From Neolewinella maritima (GTDB lineage Bacteria > Bacteroidota > Bacteroidia > Chitinophagales > Saprospiraceae), in contig NZ_CAKLPZ010000001.1 of NCBI RefSeq assembly GCF_923081025.1, positions 1,116,001-1,180,000 on the forward strand: 64,000 bases of DNA, in the 5' to 3' direction. Below are positions 35,406-44,359 of the stretch, in pieces (position 1 is the stretch's first letter; every line of letters begins with the position of its first letter). Position numbers and translations under genes: made by a program. The notes beneath the pieces were generated by a model that saw only the letters and a program-made list of their open reading frames with translations, ran no database searches and had not been told where the DNA came from.

Positions 35406-36791
35406 ATGTACCGCTACCCCTTGCTGTTTGCTATCCTAATTTCTGACCTCGCGCTGTGCGCACAGGATATGACCTCCCCACCGCCCGCCGCCGACCCCCG
35501 GCTCTACGACATTGCCGACGCGGCCGATCCGGCGCGGCTCGAGGCGGACATCACCACGCTCGTCAACTTCGGTACGCGGCATACGCTGAGCGATACGGTC
35601 AGTGAAACCCGCGGTATCGGCGCGGCCCGGCGCTGGATCTTTGCGGAGTTCGAGCGCATCGGTGCGGCCTGTGGGGGGTGTCTGGAAGTGATGTATCAGC
35701 GCAACCTGGTGGAGGGAGACCCTGAGAGCCGGATCAAGGAAGACACCTGGGTCGTCAACGTGATCGCCGTGCAGCGCGGCACCCGCGACCCGAACCGCTT
35801 CGTGATGATGAGCGGAGATATCGACAACCGGGTGAGCGATCCGCTGGACGGTACGAGCGATAGTCCGGGCGCCAACGATAATGCCAGCGGTATGGCCGGT
35901 GCCCTGGAGGCTGCGCGGGTACTTACGCAGTATGAGTTTGCGGGTTCCATTCTCTACGTGGGCCTGAGTGGCGAGGAGCAGGGGCTCTTCGGTGGTAAGG
36001 GGATGGCCGACTGGGTAAAGGAAAAGGGCTGGAACCTCACCGGCACCCTCAACAACGACATGATCGGTAACATCACCGGCGTGGATGGGGTGACGGACAA
36101 TACCAGCTTCCGCATCTTCTCCGAGCCCTACTACCCGGATGACGTGACGGACGAGCGCAAGAATATTTACCGCCGCTTCTTCGGTGGAGAGGTCGATGGC
36201 CCAAGCCGGCAACTGGCCCGCTACATCGAGCGGCAGACCCGGCAGTACGCTACGAACCTGGAGCCGATGATGATCTACCGTCTGGACCGCTTCGGCCGGG
36301 GAGGGCACCACCGGCCCTTCAACGATGCCGGCTTTCCCGGTGTGCGCATCATGGAAACCCACGAGAACTACACCCAGCAGCACCAGGACATCCGTACCGA
36401 AGACGGCATCGCCTACGGGGATCGGCTGGAGCACGTCAACTTCCCCTACGCCGCTAAGCTGACCGGCGTCAACGCCATCACGCTGGCCGGACTGGCCTTC
36501 GCACCCGCGGCCCCGCCCCTGGTGATGATCGGAGGAGCTGTCGAGCCCAGCACCCGCCTGCGCTGGGAGGCCCCCGAAACGGACACCCCGATCGCCGGCT
36601 ACTACGTGCACTGGCGGCTGACGACGGCCCCGCAGTGGACGCACAAACGCTTCGTGCCCGCCGGACAACTCGACTATACCCTGGAGAACATTGTAGTGGA
36701 CAATTATTTCTTCGGCGTGTCGGCGGTAGGGGTAGATGGCAACGAGAGTGTGGTGGTATTTCCTACTACGCTTATCCCGCGGGGGACTTAA
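35406..36791 (+). CDS. M28-family exported aminopeptidase-like protein
   Basis: A 461-residue protein. The ATG at 35406 gives a signal peptide (LLFAILISDLALCAQ). The M28 core has GANDNASGMAGALEAARVL (metal-binding Asp), YVGLSGEEQGLFGG (catalytic and metal Glu) and NNDMIGN. The position of the usual first metal ligand (G-H-x-D) reads SGDIDNR, so His is replaced by Asp. The final ~90 residues look like a fibronectin III-like module (RLRWEAPETDTPIAGYYVHW). It is probably a periplasmic or secreted peptidase, but activity depends on the substituted metal site. Confidence 0.85.
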   Translation: MYRYPLLFAILISDLALCAQDMTSPPPAADPRLYDIADAADPARLEADITTLVNFGTRHTLSDTVSETRGIGAARRWIFAEFERIGAACGGCLEVMYQRNLVEGDPESRIKEDTWVVNVIAVQRGTRDPNRFVMMSGDIDNRVSDPLDGTSDSPGANDNASGMAGALEAARVLTQYEFAGSILYVGLSGEEQGLFGGKGMADWVKEKGWNLTGTLNNDMIGNITGVDGVTDNTSFRIFSEPYYPDDVTDERKNIYRRFFGGEVDGPSRQLARYIERQTRQYATNLEPMMIYRLDRFGRGGHHRPFNDAGFPGVRIMETHENYTQQHQDIRTEDGIAYGDRLEHVNFPYAAKLTGVNAITLAGLAFAPAAPPLVMIGGAVEPSTRLRWEAPETDTPIAGYYVHWRLTTAPQWTHKRFVPAGQLDYTLENIVVDNYFFGVSAVGVDGNESVVVFPTTLIPRGT

Positions 36792-36863
36792 GTCCGGTTC
36801 TGCAAGGCTTGCGCTATGCGCTGACAGGGGCTACCGTATATCTTGCGGCGAAACTCACGTACT

Positions 36864-38465
36864 ATGCTTCGGCTCGTCGCCCTCTTACTGTTTCCCGTGC
36901 TGGGTGTGGCGCAGGCAAACTTTAGTTCCAGTCTGCCCCTGCTCCTGATCGACACCGAGGGGCGCGAGATCGTGGACGACCCCAAGGTGACCGCGCGGCT
37001 GTCGGTGATCGACCACGCGGACGGTACGCCGAACCGCCCCGGGGATGCTCCCACGGGGTATGTAGGCTTGGTGGGAATCGAGCTACGGGGTAGCACGTCA
37101 CAGACCCTGTTTCCCAAAAAAGGCTTCGGCTTCGAGACCCGCGATGCGGACGGTAAGGGCCTGGACGTAGCCCTACTGGGACTGCCCGAGGAAGAGGATT
37201 GGGTACTGCACAACCCCTACAGCGACAAGAGCCTGATCCGCAATGCCCTCACGTACCGGCTGGCGGGCGAGATCATGGAGTACGCCCCGCGCACCCGCCT
37301 GGTGGAAGTACTGATCAACGGCGACTACCTGGGCGTATACCTGCTTACCGAAAAGATCAAGCGCGATAAGAACCGCGTGGACGTAAGTAAGCTCACCGAA
37401 GACGACAACAGCGGCGAGCAGCTTACCGGGGGGTATCTGCTAAAGTTCGATAAGGAAACGGGGGAGACCGCAGCCGGTGGTACCCCCCTGCTGTTCACCT
37501 CGAAGTACGGCTCCGCCGTGACGGCCGGTGAGGAAGTGCGTATGCTCTACGACTACCCCAAGGCGGAGGATATCACGGCCGCACAGCGCCGGTACATCCA
37601 GGACTTCATGTATGACTTCGAGGACCGGCTGGCCGGCGATGACTTCACGGACCCGGAAGCCGGCTACCGACCGCTGATCGATGTGCAGAGTTTCGTCGAC
37701 TTCCTGATCATCAATGAGGTGACGCGCAACGTAGACGGCTACCGGCTCAGCAGCTGGATGTACAAGGAAAAAGACAGTAAGGGGGGTAAGCTCCATATGG
37801 GGCCGGTGTGGGACTTCAACCTCGGCTTCGGTAATGCCGACTACTGTGAGGGGGACAATACCGCCGGATGGCAGTATGAATTCAACAGCCGCTGCTCCGG
37901 CGATCGCTGGCTAATACCCTTCTGGTGGAAGCGCCTGCTGAAGGACCCCTACTTTCGCGCCCTGCTGCGCGCCCGCTGGGAGGAGCTGCGCGCTGGCCCC
38001 CTGAGCGATACCCGGATCGATGCAGTGGTGGATAGTCTGGTCACCGAACTGGGCGGTGCCGCCGAGCGCAACTTCGTACGCTGGCCCGTGCTGGGCACCC
38101 GGGTATGGCCCAACGCCTTTGTCGGTGCCGACTATGCCAGTGAGCTCAACTACCTGGAGGGGTGGATCGATGATCGCATGGCCTGGCTGGATGGAGCCGT
38201 CGAGACAACTACCCCGGTACGTACGGAACCTGAACCGCTAACGGTCGCCCTAGCGCCGAACCCTACTACCGGCACCTTCCGCCTCGTAGCACCGCCCGCA
38301 CTTCAGATCGGGCGTACGTACCTGTACGATAGTTTTGGCCGACTGCTACTCACTGGTACACCCGGACAGCGCAGCTTCGACCTGAGTAGGTTCCCGGCGG
38401 GCGTGTACGCGCTCACCACGTCGATCGCGGGGCGGCAGCACGTAGGGCGGGTCATGCTGCGGTGA
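36864..38465 (+). CDS. CotH-family protein with T9SS type A sorting domain
   Basis: A 533-residue protein starting at the ATG 36864 (MLRLVALLLFPVLGVAQ, signal peptide). The CotH region (~60-400) shows GIELRGSTSQTLFPKKGFGF, WVLHNPYSDKSLIRNALTYR, LVEVLINGDYLGVYLLTEKI and GPVWDFNLGFGNAD. CotH proteins have an atypical kinase fold; in Bacillus CotH phosphorylates spore-coat proteins. The C-terminus (ALAPNPTTGTFRLV then AGVYALTT and RVMLR) fits a type IX secretion type A sorting signal, so it should be secreted or surface-anchored. It converges with dinB (12-base gap). Confidence 0.9.
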   Translation: MLRLVALLLFPVLGVAQANFSSSLPLLLIDTEGREIVDDPKVTARLSVIDHADGTPNRPGDAPTGYVGLVGIELRGSTSQTLFPKKGFGFETRDADGKGLDVALLGLPEEEDWVLHNPYSDKSLIRNALTYRLAGEIMEYAPRTRLVEVLINGDYLGVYLLTEKIKRDKNRVDVSKLTEDDNSGEQLTGGYLLKFDKETGETAAGGTPLLFTSKYGSAVTAGEEVRMLYDYPKAEDITAAQRRYIQDFMYDFEDRLAGDDFTDPEAGYRPLIDVQSFVDFLIINEVTRNVDGYRLSSWMYKEKDSKGGKLHMGPVWDFNLGFGNADYCEGDNTAGWQYEFNSRCSGDRWLIPFWWKRLLKDPYFRALLRARWEELRAGPLSDTRIDAVVDSLVTELGGAAERNFVRWPVLGTRVWPNAFVGADYASELNYLEGWIDDRMAWLDGAVETTTPVRTEPEPLTVALAPNPTTGTFRLVAPPALQIGRTYLYDSFGRLLLTGTPGQRSFDLSRFPAGVYALTTSIAGRQHVGRVMLR

Positions 38466-38477
38466 CCCGGACGACGA

Positions 38478-39611
38478 TCAGGCCGTAGCGATGGCGTCTT
38501 TGCCGAACCGCTTACGTACCCGATCCATCGCCAGCAGGAGCCTGCTGTTTTCCTGGGTGTCATTAAACAGGTCGAGCTGGGTATGCCCGGCGGCCAGCAG
38601 GTCGAAGCGTACCCCGATCAGCCGGATGCACTGCCGGCGGGTGAACAGATCACGGAAGAGCGTCTCGGCCAGGGGCAGCAGCTGCTGGTCGTGGGCCGTG
38701 TAGTCGATGCGGCGGGCGCGGGTGTAGGTATTGAAATCAGTGTAGCGGATCTTGACCGTGACCCGGGCGGTGAGCTTACCGGCCTTGCGCAGATCGAAGG
38801 CCAGCTGGGCGGTCAGGTGGCGGAGCTTGCGCAGCAGGAACTGTACGTCGATGGTATCAGACTGGAAGGTCGACTCGCTGGAAAACGACTTGCGCTCGCT
38901 GTAGGGCACCACGGGGCGGTGGTCGATGCCATTGGCGCGGCGGTGAAACTCGCGGCCCATCCGCCCGAATTCCCGCTCCAGCAGGGGCACCGGTACCTGA
39001 CTGAGCGTACCCGCCCGACGGATCCCCATCAGACTGAGCTTGCGGGCGGTCACCGCCCCGATGCTGGGGATCTTGCGTACGGGTAGGGGAGAGAGGAAGG
39101 TCCGCTCGGCCCCCTCGGCCACCCAGCCGGAGCCGTTGGGCTTAGCTTCTCCGGCGCGCACCTTCGAGACCAGTTTATTGGTGGCCAGCCCGGCGGAGAT
39201 CGGCAGGCCCGTCTCCCGCATGATGCGCTGCCGCAACTCGCCGCTCCACTTCACGCAGCCCACGTGGCGGTCCATCCCGGTCATATCCACGTAGAACTCA
39301 TCGATGGACGCCTTTTCGAATACCGGCCCTTCCTCCCCGATGATGTCGGTCACCATAGCCGAATGCTGCTCGTAGCTCTCGTAGTCGCCCCGCACGGTGC
39401 GGGCATCCGGACAGCGCCGCAGCGCGATCGCCATCGGCATACCGGCGTGGATGCCGAAGCGGCGCGCCTCGTAGCTGCAGGAGGTGACTACGCCGCGACC
39501 GCCACTGCCGCCCACCAGTAAGGGGAGGCCCGCAAAGGCACTGTTCTTCTTAATTTCTACGGAGGCGAAAAAGGCGTCCATATCCAGGTGTAGGATGGCT
39601 CGTTGGTACAT
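38478..39611 (-). CDS. dinB: DNA polymerase IV
   Basis: A 377-residue Y-family translesion polymerase. Catalytic acidic residues are in LHLDMDAFFASVE and ASIDEFYVDMTG; the finger motif SYEARRFGIHAGMPM and helix-hairpin-helix IPSIGAVTARKL are present. The C-terminus has QLDLF, a beta-clamp-binding motif. The ATG at 39609-39611 directly abuts a C-rich leader of CCCCTTAA repeats. The gene lies 129 bases downstream of a second-type dnaE, the pairing seen in many Bacteroidota damage-tolerance cassettes. Confidence 0.96.
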   Translation of the reverse strand: MYQRAILHLDMDAFFASVEIKKNSAFAGLPLLVGGSGGRGVVTSCSYEARRFGIHAGMPMAIALRRCPDARTVRGDYESYEQHSAMVTDIIGEEGPVFEKASIDEFYVDMTGMDRHVGCVKWSGELRQRIMRETGLPISAGLATNKLVSKVRAGEAKPNGSGWVAEGAERTFLSPLPVRKIPSIGAVTARKLSLMGIRRAGTLSQVPVPLLEREFGRMGREFHRRANGIDHRPVVPYSERKSFSSESTFQSDTIDVQFLLRKLRHLTAQLAFDLRKAGKLTARVTVKIRYTDFNTYTRARRIDYTAHDQQLLPLAETLFRDLFTRRQCIRLIGVRFDLLAAGHTQLDLFNDTQENSRLLLAMDRVRKRFGKDAIATA

Positions 39612-39661
39612 GGGGCAGGGGGGTCAAGGGGTTAAGGGGTAAGGGGGTTAAGGGGTTAAGG
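39612..39661 (+). repeat. Telomere-like G-rich repeat abutting the dinB start
   Basis: On the plus strand six runs of four or more G (at 39612, 39618, 39628, 39636, 39643 and 39652) are separated by two to four bases, mostly TTAA or TCAA. This is a canonical G-quadruplex pattern on the template strand of dinB; its mRNA leader would read as CCCCUUAA repeats. Confidence 0.85.
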
Positions 39662-39740
39662 CGGGTGTGGGAGGTGGGTAGGTGTGGGAAGTGAAGTGGG
39701 TACGGTAGGTTAGGATGGGGGCGGGTACATAGGGGATGAC
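39662..39740. other. Rest of the dnaE-dinB gap: G/T-rich low-complexity DNA
   Basis: The plus strand is GTGGG/GGTAGG-rich with no ORF or hairpin. On the coding (minus) strand it is C/A/T-only over most of its length, like the pepT/MtfA-like and uxuA leaders. Confidence 0.5.
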
Positions 39741-42700
39741 TTAGTCGGTGAAGCGGAGGTCGCGGAGGTAGCCTAGGCGTTCGAGTTCGTGGACTTCGAG
39801 GACGGGGAAGTCGAACTCGCGGGTGACCCGGCCGCGGAGGCGGTAGACGCCGTTGCCGCGCAGGGGGTAGCGCTGGTATACATCCGGGAAGTGTACGCTA
39901 TCGAAGTAATGGCCACACTCGGTGATCCAGCAGCCGAAGCTCATGCGGTCGCCCTTTACGGTGGGTACGACCTTGTCGCAGACGAAGTAGGCCCGTAGGT
40001 GGATGCTGCCCCCCTCGGGAATATGCTGCAGGGGGTGGGGTGGGGGAGGGTCTTCGGGACAGTGCAGGTCCCAGGAGTTGCACGCTCCCGGCGGGGGGTC
40101 TTCGCCGTGTACCGATGGCTCACTTGTCGTTTGTTGTTGCTGTTGTTGCTGGGTGGGTGCGGGGACGCAGGTGCGGACAGTAGGCGCAGGTGGGGGCGGG
40201 GTGACCAGCCAGAAGGGGGAGCAGAGGGGGAAGCTCAGGAGTTCCAGCTCGTCGAAGGCCTGGTCGAACTGACCGGAACTAAGGCGGTGGCCCGGACGGT
40301 GATTGGGCGTATCGTCGAGGTGGAAGTCGTGCTCCGGGGCGGCGCGGACGAAGAGGTCCAGGGAGGGCTCCCGTTGTAGGCGGGGGTTGAATACGGCGTT
40401 CTTTTCCCAGAGTAGCTCGGACTTGGTTTTACCCGTGAAGCGGAAGGCCCCGATACGGATCAGTAGCTCTAGCTGACTGCTCTCTACCTCTACACGACCG
40501 CAGAAGTCGGTGAGGTCGTCGAAGGCCCCCTCCCGCTGCCGGTTCAGGACCAGCTGGTGCACTAGGCGCTCGGAGCCTCCCTTCAGGTGTACGAAACCCA
40601 GGTAGAGGTCGGTGCCCCGCAGATCGGTCAGGTAGCTGCTGTGGTTGACGCAGGGTGCGTGGATGGTGGCCCCCGCCATACGCGCTTCGTGGATGTAGAA
40701 CTCCGTACGGTAGAAACCCCCGAAGTTGTTGATCACTCCGGCGATGAACTCCAGGGGGTAGTAGGCCTTGAGGTACAGGCTCTGGAAGCTCTCCACGGCA
40801 AAGCTGGCCGAGTGCGCCTTGCAGAAGGAGTAACCCGAGAAGCTCTCGACCTGCCGCCAGACCTCCTGGGCCGTCTCCTGGGAATGGCCCCGCACCTGCG
40901 CGCCCGCAAAAAACTTCTGCCGCAGGTTGGCGAAGGTATCGCCGGAGTGCTTCTTGCCGCTCATGATGCGGCGCAGGATATCGCTCTCGTCCAGGTCCAG
41001 ACCGGCGAAGTGGTGCACGATCTTCATCACGTCTTCCTGGTAGACCATGATGCCGAAGGTCTCGCCGAGGTGCTCCTCGAAGACGGGGTCGATGTACTCG
41101 AAGCTGTGTGGGAAGTGGTAGCGGCGGATGTACTCCTTCATCATGCCCGACTTGGCTACGCCCGGACGGATGATCGAGGAGGCGGCCACCAGGTGCACGT
41201 AGTTGTCGCAGCCCAGCTTGGTGAGTAGGCCCCGCATGGCCGGCGACTCGATGTAGAAGCAGCCCAGGGCCCGGCCCGACTTGAGCATGGCACGCACCCG
41301 GGGGTCGTTCTTGATGGTGTCCAGATCGTCCAGCTCGATGGTGCGACCGTGATTCCGGCGCACGAGATCGGCGGCAGACTTCAGGTGGCCCAGGCCCCGC
41401 TGGCTCAGCACGTCGTACTTGTGCAGCCCCATGTCTTCGGCGTGGTACATATCGACGTGGGCCACCGGGAAGCCCTTGGGCATCATGCGCTGGGCGGTGT
41501 GGTAGTAGATGGGTTTTTCGGTGATCAGTACCCCGCCGGCGTGAATACTCAGGTGATTGGGCAGGCCTACGAGGCGGCGGGCGATGTCGACTACGGTACG
41601 GGCCTTGGCGTCGGCGCTGGCGCGGCCGTGGGGATCGCGCACGAGCTGGTCGATCTCTTCCTTGGGTAGGCCGTATACCTTGGCGACCTCACGCAGGGCG
41701 GCCCGACCCTGGAAGGTGGAATAGGTGGCCAGTAGGGCGGTGTGCTCGCGGCCGTAGCGCTTGAAGATGTAGTCGGTCACGTCGTCGCGCTCGTCCCAGC
41801 TGAAGTCGATATCGAAGTCGGGCGGACTCACCCGGTAGGGATTGATGAAGCGCTCGAAGTACAGGTCCAGCTCCAGGGGGTCTACGTCGCTGATACCGAT
41901 GCAGTAGGCGACGATACTATTGGCGCCCGAGCCGCGGCCCACGTGCTGGTAGCCCGAGGCGCGGGCGTAGCGCACGATATCGTAGGTGATGAGGAAGTAG
42001 GGGCAGAAGTCCTGCTTGCGGATCACGGCCAGCTCCCGCTCGGTGCGCAGCCGCGCCTGCTGGAAGCGTTTGCCGGGCGGGTAGCGGCGCGCGGCCCCGG
42101 CCAGGGCCAGCTTTTCGAGCAGGTAGTAGTCGCCCTCCTTGGAGCCGGTGAAGTGCTGGCGGTTGATGTGCAGGCCGGTATCCAACTCGGTAGTACAGGA
42201 GTCGATCAGCCGCTGGGTATTGCGGATGATGGCGGGGTAGGTACGGTAAAACTGCAGCAGGGTATCGGGCGGCAGCAAGCGGTCGCCCCGTCCGGCCAGG
42301 TCGCGGGGGGTGAGCTTGGTGTGTACGGTATTGAGGTCGATGGCGCGCAGCGTGCGGTGCAGGGCGTAGTCATCGTCGGTCACGGCCACTACCGGGGCCA
42401 GTACGACCAGTTTGTGTTGGTAGTTGCGCAGCTCGTGACTGAACAGGCGATTGACGTGCTGGGGGCGGATACCGAGTAGCTCATTGTCGCGGAAGTCGCC
42501 AATGGGCTTGCACAGACGGGGGTAGATGATCCAGACATCATCCATCCGCGGTGGTACGATGGGCAGGGGCTTATCGTCCAGGGAGTGATCGCTGAGGTAC
42601 TTGCAGAGGTTGTGCCAGCCCTCGGCGTTGCGGGCCAGGCCGGTATACACCCACTGGGTATCGCGCCGGAAGGTGATGCCCAGGATGGGTTTGACGCCGA

Positions 42701-42860
42701 GTTCCCTGCAGTGAGCGACGAATTCTACCGCGCAGCTGGTGTTGTTGTTGTCCGTCAGGGCCAGGCACTGCACGCCCCAGGCGGCGGCTCGCTCGACCAG
42801 CTGGCGGGGACTGAGGGTACCGTAGCGCAGGCTGAAGGTCGTATGGCAATTGAGGTGCAC
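39741..42860 (-). CDS. dnaE: DNA polymerase III alpha subunit, short second-type form
   Basis: About 1039 residues from the GTG at 42858-42860 (VHLNCHTTFSLRYGT, where family sequences start); a TTG at 42899 would add 13. The PHP domain spans ~1-260. The polymerase core has VGRGSGANSIVAYCIGISD, SPPDFDIDFSWDERDDV and GIMVYQEDVMKIVHHFAGL. The tail has an OB-like domain (CDKVVPTVKGDRMSFG). It is shorter than replicative DnaE and sits with dinB, so a damage-tolerance role is inferred. Near residues 885-950 a Pro/Gln-rich low-complexity insert with seven consecutive Gln interrupts the C-terminal part. Confidence 0.92.
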   Translation of the reverse strand: MHLNCHTTFSLRYGTLSPRQLVERAAAWGVQCLALTDNNNTSCAVEFVAHCRELGVKPILGITFRRDTQWVYTGLARNAEGWHNLCKYLSDHSLDDKPLPIVPPRMDDVWIIYPRLCKPIGDFRDNELLGIRPQHVNRLFSHELRNYQHKLVVLAPVVAVTDDDYALHRTLRAIDLNTVHTKLTPRDLAGRGDRLLPPDTLLQFYRTYPAIIRNTQRLIDSCTTELDTGLHINRQHFTGSKEGDYYLLEKLALAGAARRYPPGKRFQQARLRTERELAVIRKQDFCPYFLITYDIVRYARASGYQHVGRGSGANSIVAYCIGISDVDPLELDLYFERFINPYRVSPPDFDIDFSWDERDDVTDYIFKRYGREHTALLATYSTFQGRAALREVAKVYGLPKEEIDQLVRDPHGRASADAKARTVVDIARRLVGLPNHLSIHAGGVLITEKPIYYHTAQRMMPKGFPVAHVDMYHAEDMGLHKYDVLSQRGLGHLKSAADLVRRNHGRTIELDDLDTIKNDPRVRAMLKSGRALGCFYIESPAMRGLLTKLGCDNYVHLVAASSIIRPGVAKSGMMKEYIRRYHFPHSFEYIDPVFEEHLGETFGIMVYQEDVMKIVHHFAGLDLDESDILRRIMSGKKHSGDTFANLRQKFFAGAQVRGHSQETAQEVWRQVESFSGYSFCKAHSASFAVESFQSLYLKAYYPLEFIAGVINNFGGFYRTEFYIHEARMAGATIHAPCVNHSSYLTDLRGTDLYLGFVHLKGGSERLVHQLVLNRQREGAFDDLTDFCGRVEVESSQLELLIRIGAFRFTGKTKSELLWEKNAVFNPRLQREPSLDLFVRAAPEHDFHLDDTPNHRPGHRLSSGQFDQAFDELELLSFPLCSPFWLVTPPPPAPTVRTCVPAPTQQQQQQQTTSEPSVHGEDPPPGACNSWDLHCPEDPPPPHPLQHIPEGGSIHLRAYFVCDKVVPTVKGDRMSFGCWITECGHYFDSVHFPDVYQRYPLRGNGVYRLRGRVTREFDFPVLEVHELERLGYLRDLRFTD

Positions 42861-42892
42861 GACGACCGGATCAGTAGGGGCGAGGCCGGTAA

Positions 42893-42923
42893 GGGGCAAG
42901 GGGAGGGTAGGGGAAGGCTGGGG
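42893..42923 (+). repeat. G-run cluster at the dnaE start
   Basis: Five runs of three or four G (42893, 42900, 42905, 42910 and 42920) with loops of 3, 1, 2 and 6 bases form a canonical G-quadruplex motif on the dnaE template strand, 33 bases before the preferred GTG start. Confidence 0.75.
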
Positions 42924-43324
42924 CAGCCTCCTCGTCCCGGCAGGGAGTGGAATACATGTTATTGTGAGTAGGAGTGAGTACAGAATAAAATTCGCCGCTA
43001 GCAGCTAGCAGCCAAACGCGTATACAAAATGTTGTAAAATCCTGCCAAAACGAAACCGGTAGGTGTCTGACTAACGTATGTAGTTACACCTATTAACAAC
43101 AAAGGAACACATTCCTAACTTTAAAACAAATAATTTGTTTTAAAAACTTTGAAAAACAAACACTTAATCCTAGTTCTGCCTATTTTCGGTACGCTCTTTT
43201 TCTAGCGTGCCTGGCTGTTCGCCCGCTGTGTAGCTAGCGCAGTGGGTGGTATGTAGATTTTATAACGCAGTGAAACTAACCGATTGATTTGGACTAGTTT
43301 AGGCAGGCGTAGACACGAACACAC
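42924..43324. other. Divergent dnaE/HTH intergenic region, AT-rich
   Basis: About 400 bases without a gene. The part from 43000 to 43200 is distinctly AT-rich compared with its surroundings. It holds a 23-bp palindrome (43121-43143), a small inverted repeat ACGCT / AGCGT (43191-43195, 43204-43208) and a possible -7 box TAGTTTAG at 43295-43302, 22 bases before the HTH gene start. No -7 box for dnaE was found. Confidence 0.5.
43121..43143. promoter_or_regulatory. Perfect 23-bp palindrome, candidate operator
   Basis: TTAAAACAAAT / ATTTGTTTTAA, 11-bp arms around a single A. It is AT-only except for one C/G pair and lies midway between dnaE and the divergent HTH regulator, so it could be bound by that regulator's dimer. 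A rho-independent terminator is unlikely because the stem has no GC core. Confidence 0.5.
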
Positions 43325-44359
43325 ATGTCAAGTATTTCCGATGCCCGTAGCGATAGCTATCAGCAGATTTTTTTCGAGCGGCTGACCCGCCGGTTCACCT
43401 CCCGTAGCGAACTGGTGCGGGAGGTAGCCCAGGTACTGCACGTAGGCCGCGACGCGGTCTACCGCCGCCTGCGGGGAGATACTGCGCTGACGGCCGACGA
43501 GCTCATGCTGCTGGCGCAGACCTACGACGTAGATACCAGTATCCCACAGCACAACCGCCCACAGGTACCCATCCTCCGCTACCCCGAGAGCCGGGAGTTC
43601 ATCCACGACGAGTACGACCACTTCATTCACCTGCAGAAGCGGCTGAACGAGATGAAGAAACTACCCGGCGGGCGCTTCGACTTCGCTACTCCGGAGCTGC
43701 CGATGTACTATGAGCTGTCGCTGCCCATGCTGCGCAGCTTTAAGGTATTCATGTTCGGTATCACGAGCTGGAACTTGGAGAAGTGGAAGACGGAGCAGTT
43801 CTCCCCCGATCTGATCAGCGACCGCCTGCACGTCATCGTAGAGGGGGTGATCCGTGGTCACTACACGGTGCCGGCCCGGGAGATTTGGTCGGTGGGTGTG
43901 CTCGACATCACCCTGCGGCAGATCAACTACCTGGATCAGGTGGGCCGGTTTGCCGACCGGGCACACATCTATCAGATGTACGATGAGCTACTGTTGATCA
44001 TCGATCACCTCGAGCACATGGTGCGGGTGGGCAAGCGCTTCCCCCTGGGGCAGCAGCCTACGGACCAGAGCCCGGCCCTGCGGGTGTACCACAACGAGCT
44101 GTCCAATACGAGCAATATCGTACTGGTGAAGTCCGAAGCGCGCAACTTCCTTTTCACCACCCTGGTGACGCCTAACTACGTGGCCACCTCCGATCCGCAG
44201 CTGTGCGATGAGGTGCAGGACTGGTTCGATAATCTGGTGGAGCACGGTAGCGCCCTGCATTCGGAAGCCGGCAAGTACGCCGCCCAGTATTTTGGGCAGT
44301 TGCGCCGGCAGGTGCAGCAGCACCGGGAGCGGATGAAGCTGCGACAGACGCTTTTTTAG
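43325..44359 (+). CDS. Helix-turn-helix regulator with large C-terminal domain
   Basis: A 344-residue cytoplasmic protein. Residues ~20-68 form a HTH of XRE-like character (ELVREVAQVLHVGRDAVYRR then LTADELMLLAQTYDVD). The following ~270 residues have no catalytic motif I recognise and look helical, with aromatic-rich segments (FKVFMFGITSWNLEKW, YLDQVGRFADRAHIYQM); this may be a ligand or dimerisation domain. It is divergent from dnaE, with the palindrome between them. Regulation of dnaE/dinB by it is possible but not shown. Confidence 0.7.
   Translation: MSSISDARSDSYQQIFFERLTRRFTSRSELVREVAQVLHVGRDAVYRRLRGDTALTADELMLLAQTYDVDTSIPQHNRPQVPILRYPESREFIHDEYDHFIHLQKRLNEMKKLPGGRFDFATPELPMYYELSLPMLRSFKVFMFGITSWNLEKWKTEQFSPDLISDRLHVIVEGVIRGHYTVPAREIWSVGVLDITLRQINYLDQVGRFADRAHIYQMYDELLLIIDHLEHMVRVGKRFPLGQQPTDQSPALRVYHNELSNTSNIVLVKSEARNFLFTTLVTPNYVATSDPQLCDEVQDWFDNLVEHGSALHSEAGKYAAQYFGQLRRQVQQHRERMKLRQTLF

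Noticed and set aside
36498..36519. GCACCCGCGGCCCCGCCCC-like match to the dispersed element inside the M28 gene
   Set aside because: It encodes an Ala/Pro linker; similar strings arise from APAA-type codons (also near 47859-47877 and 40894), so these are not counted as element copies.
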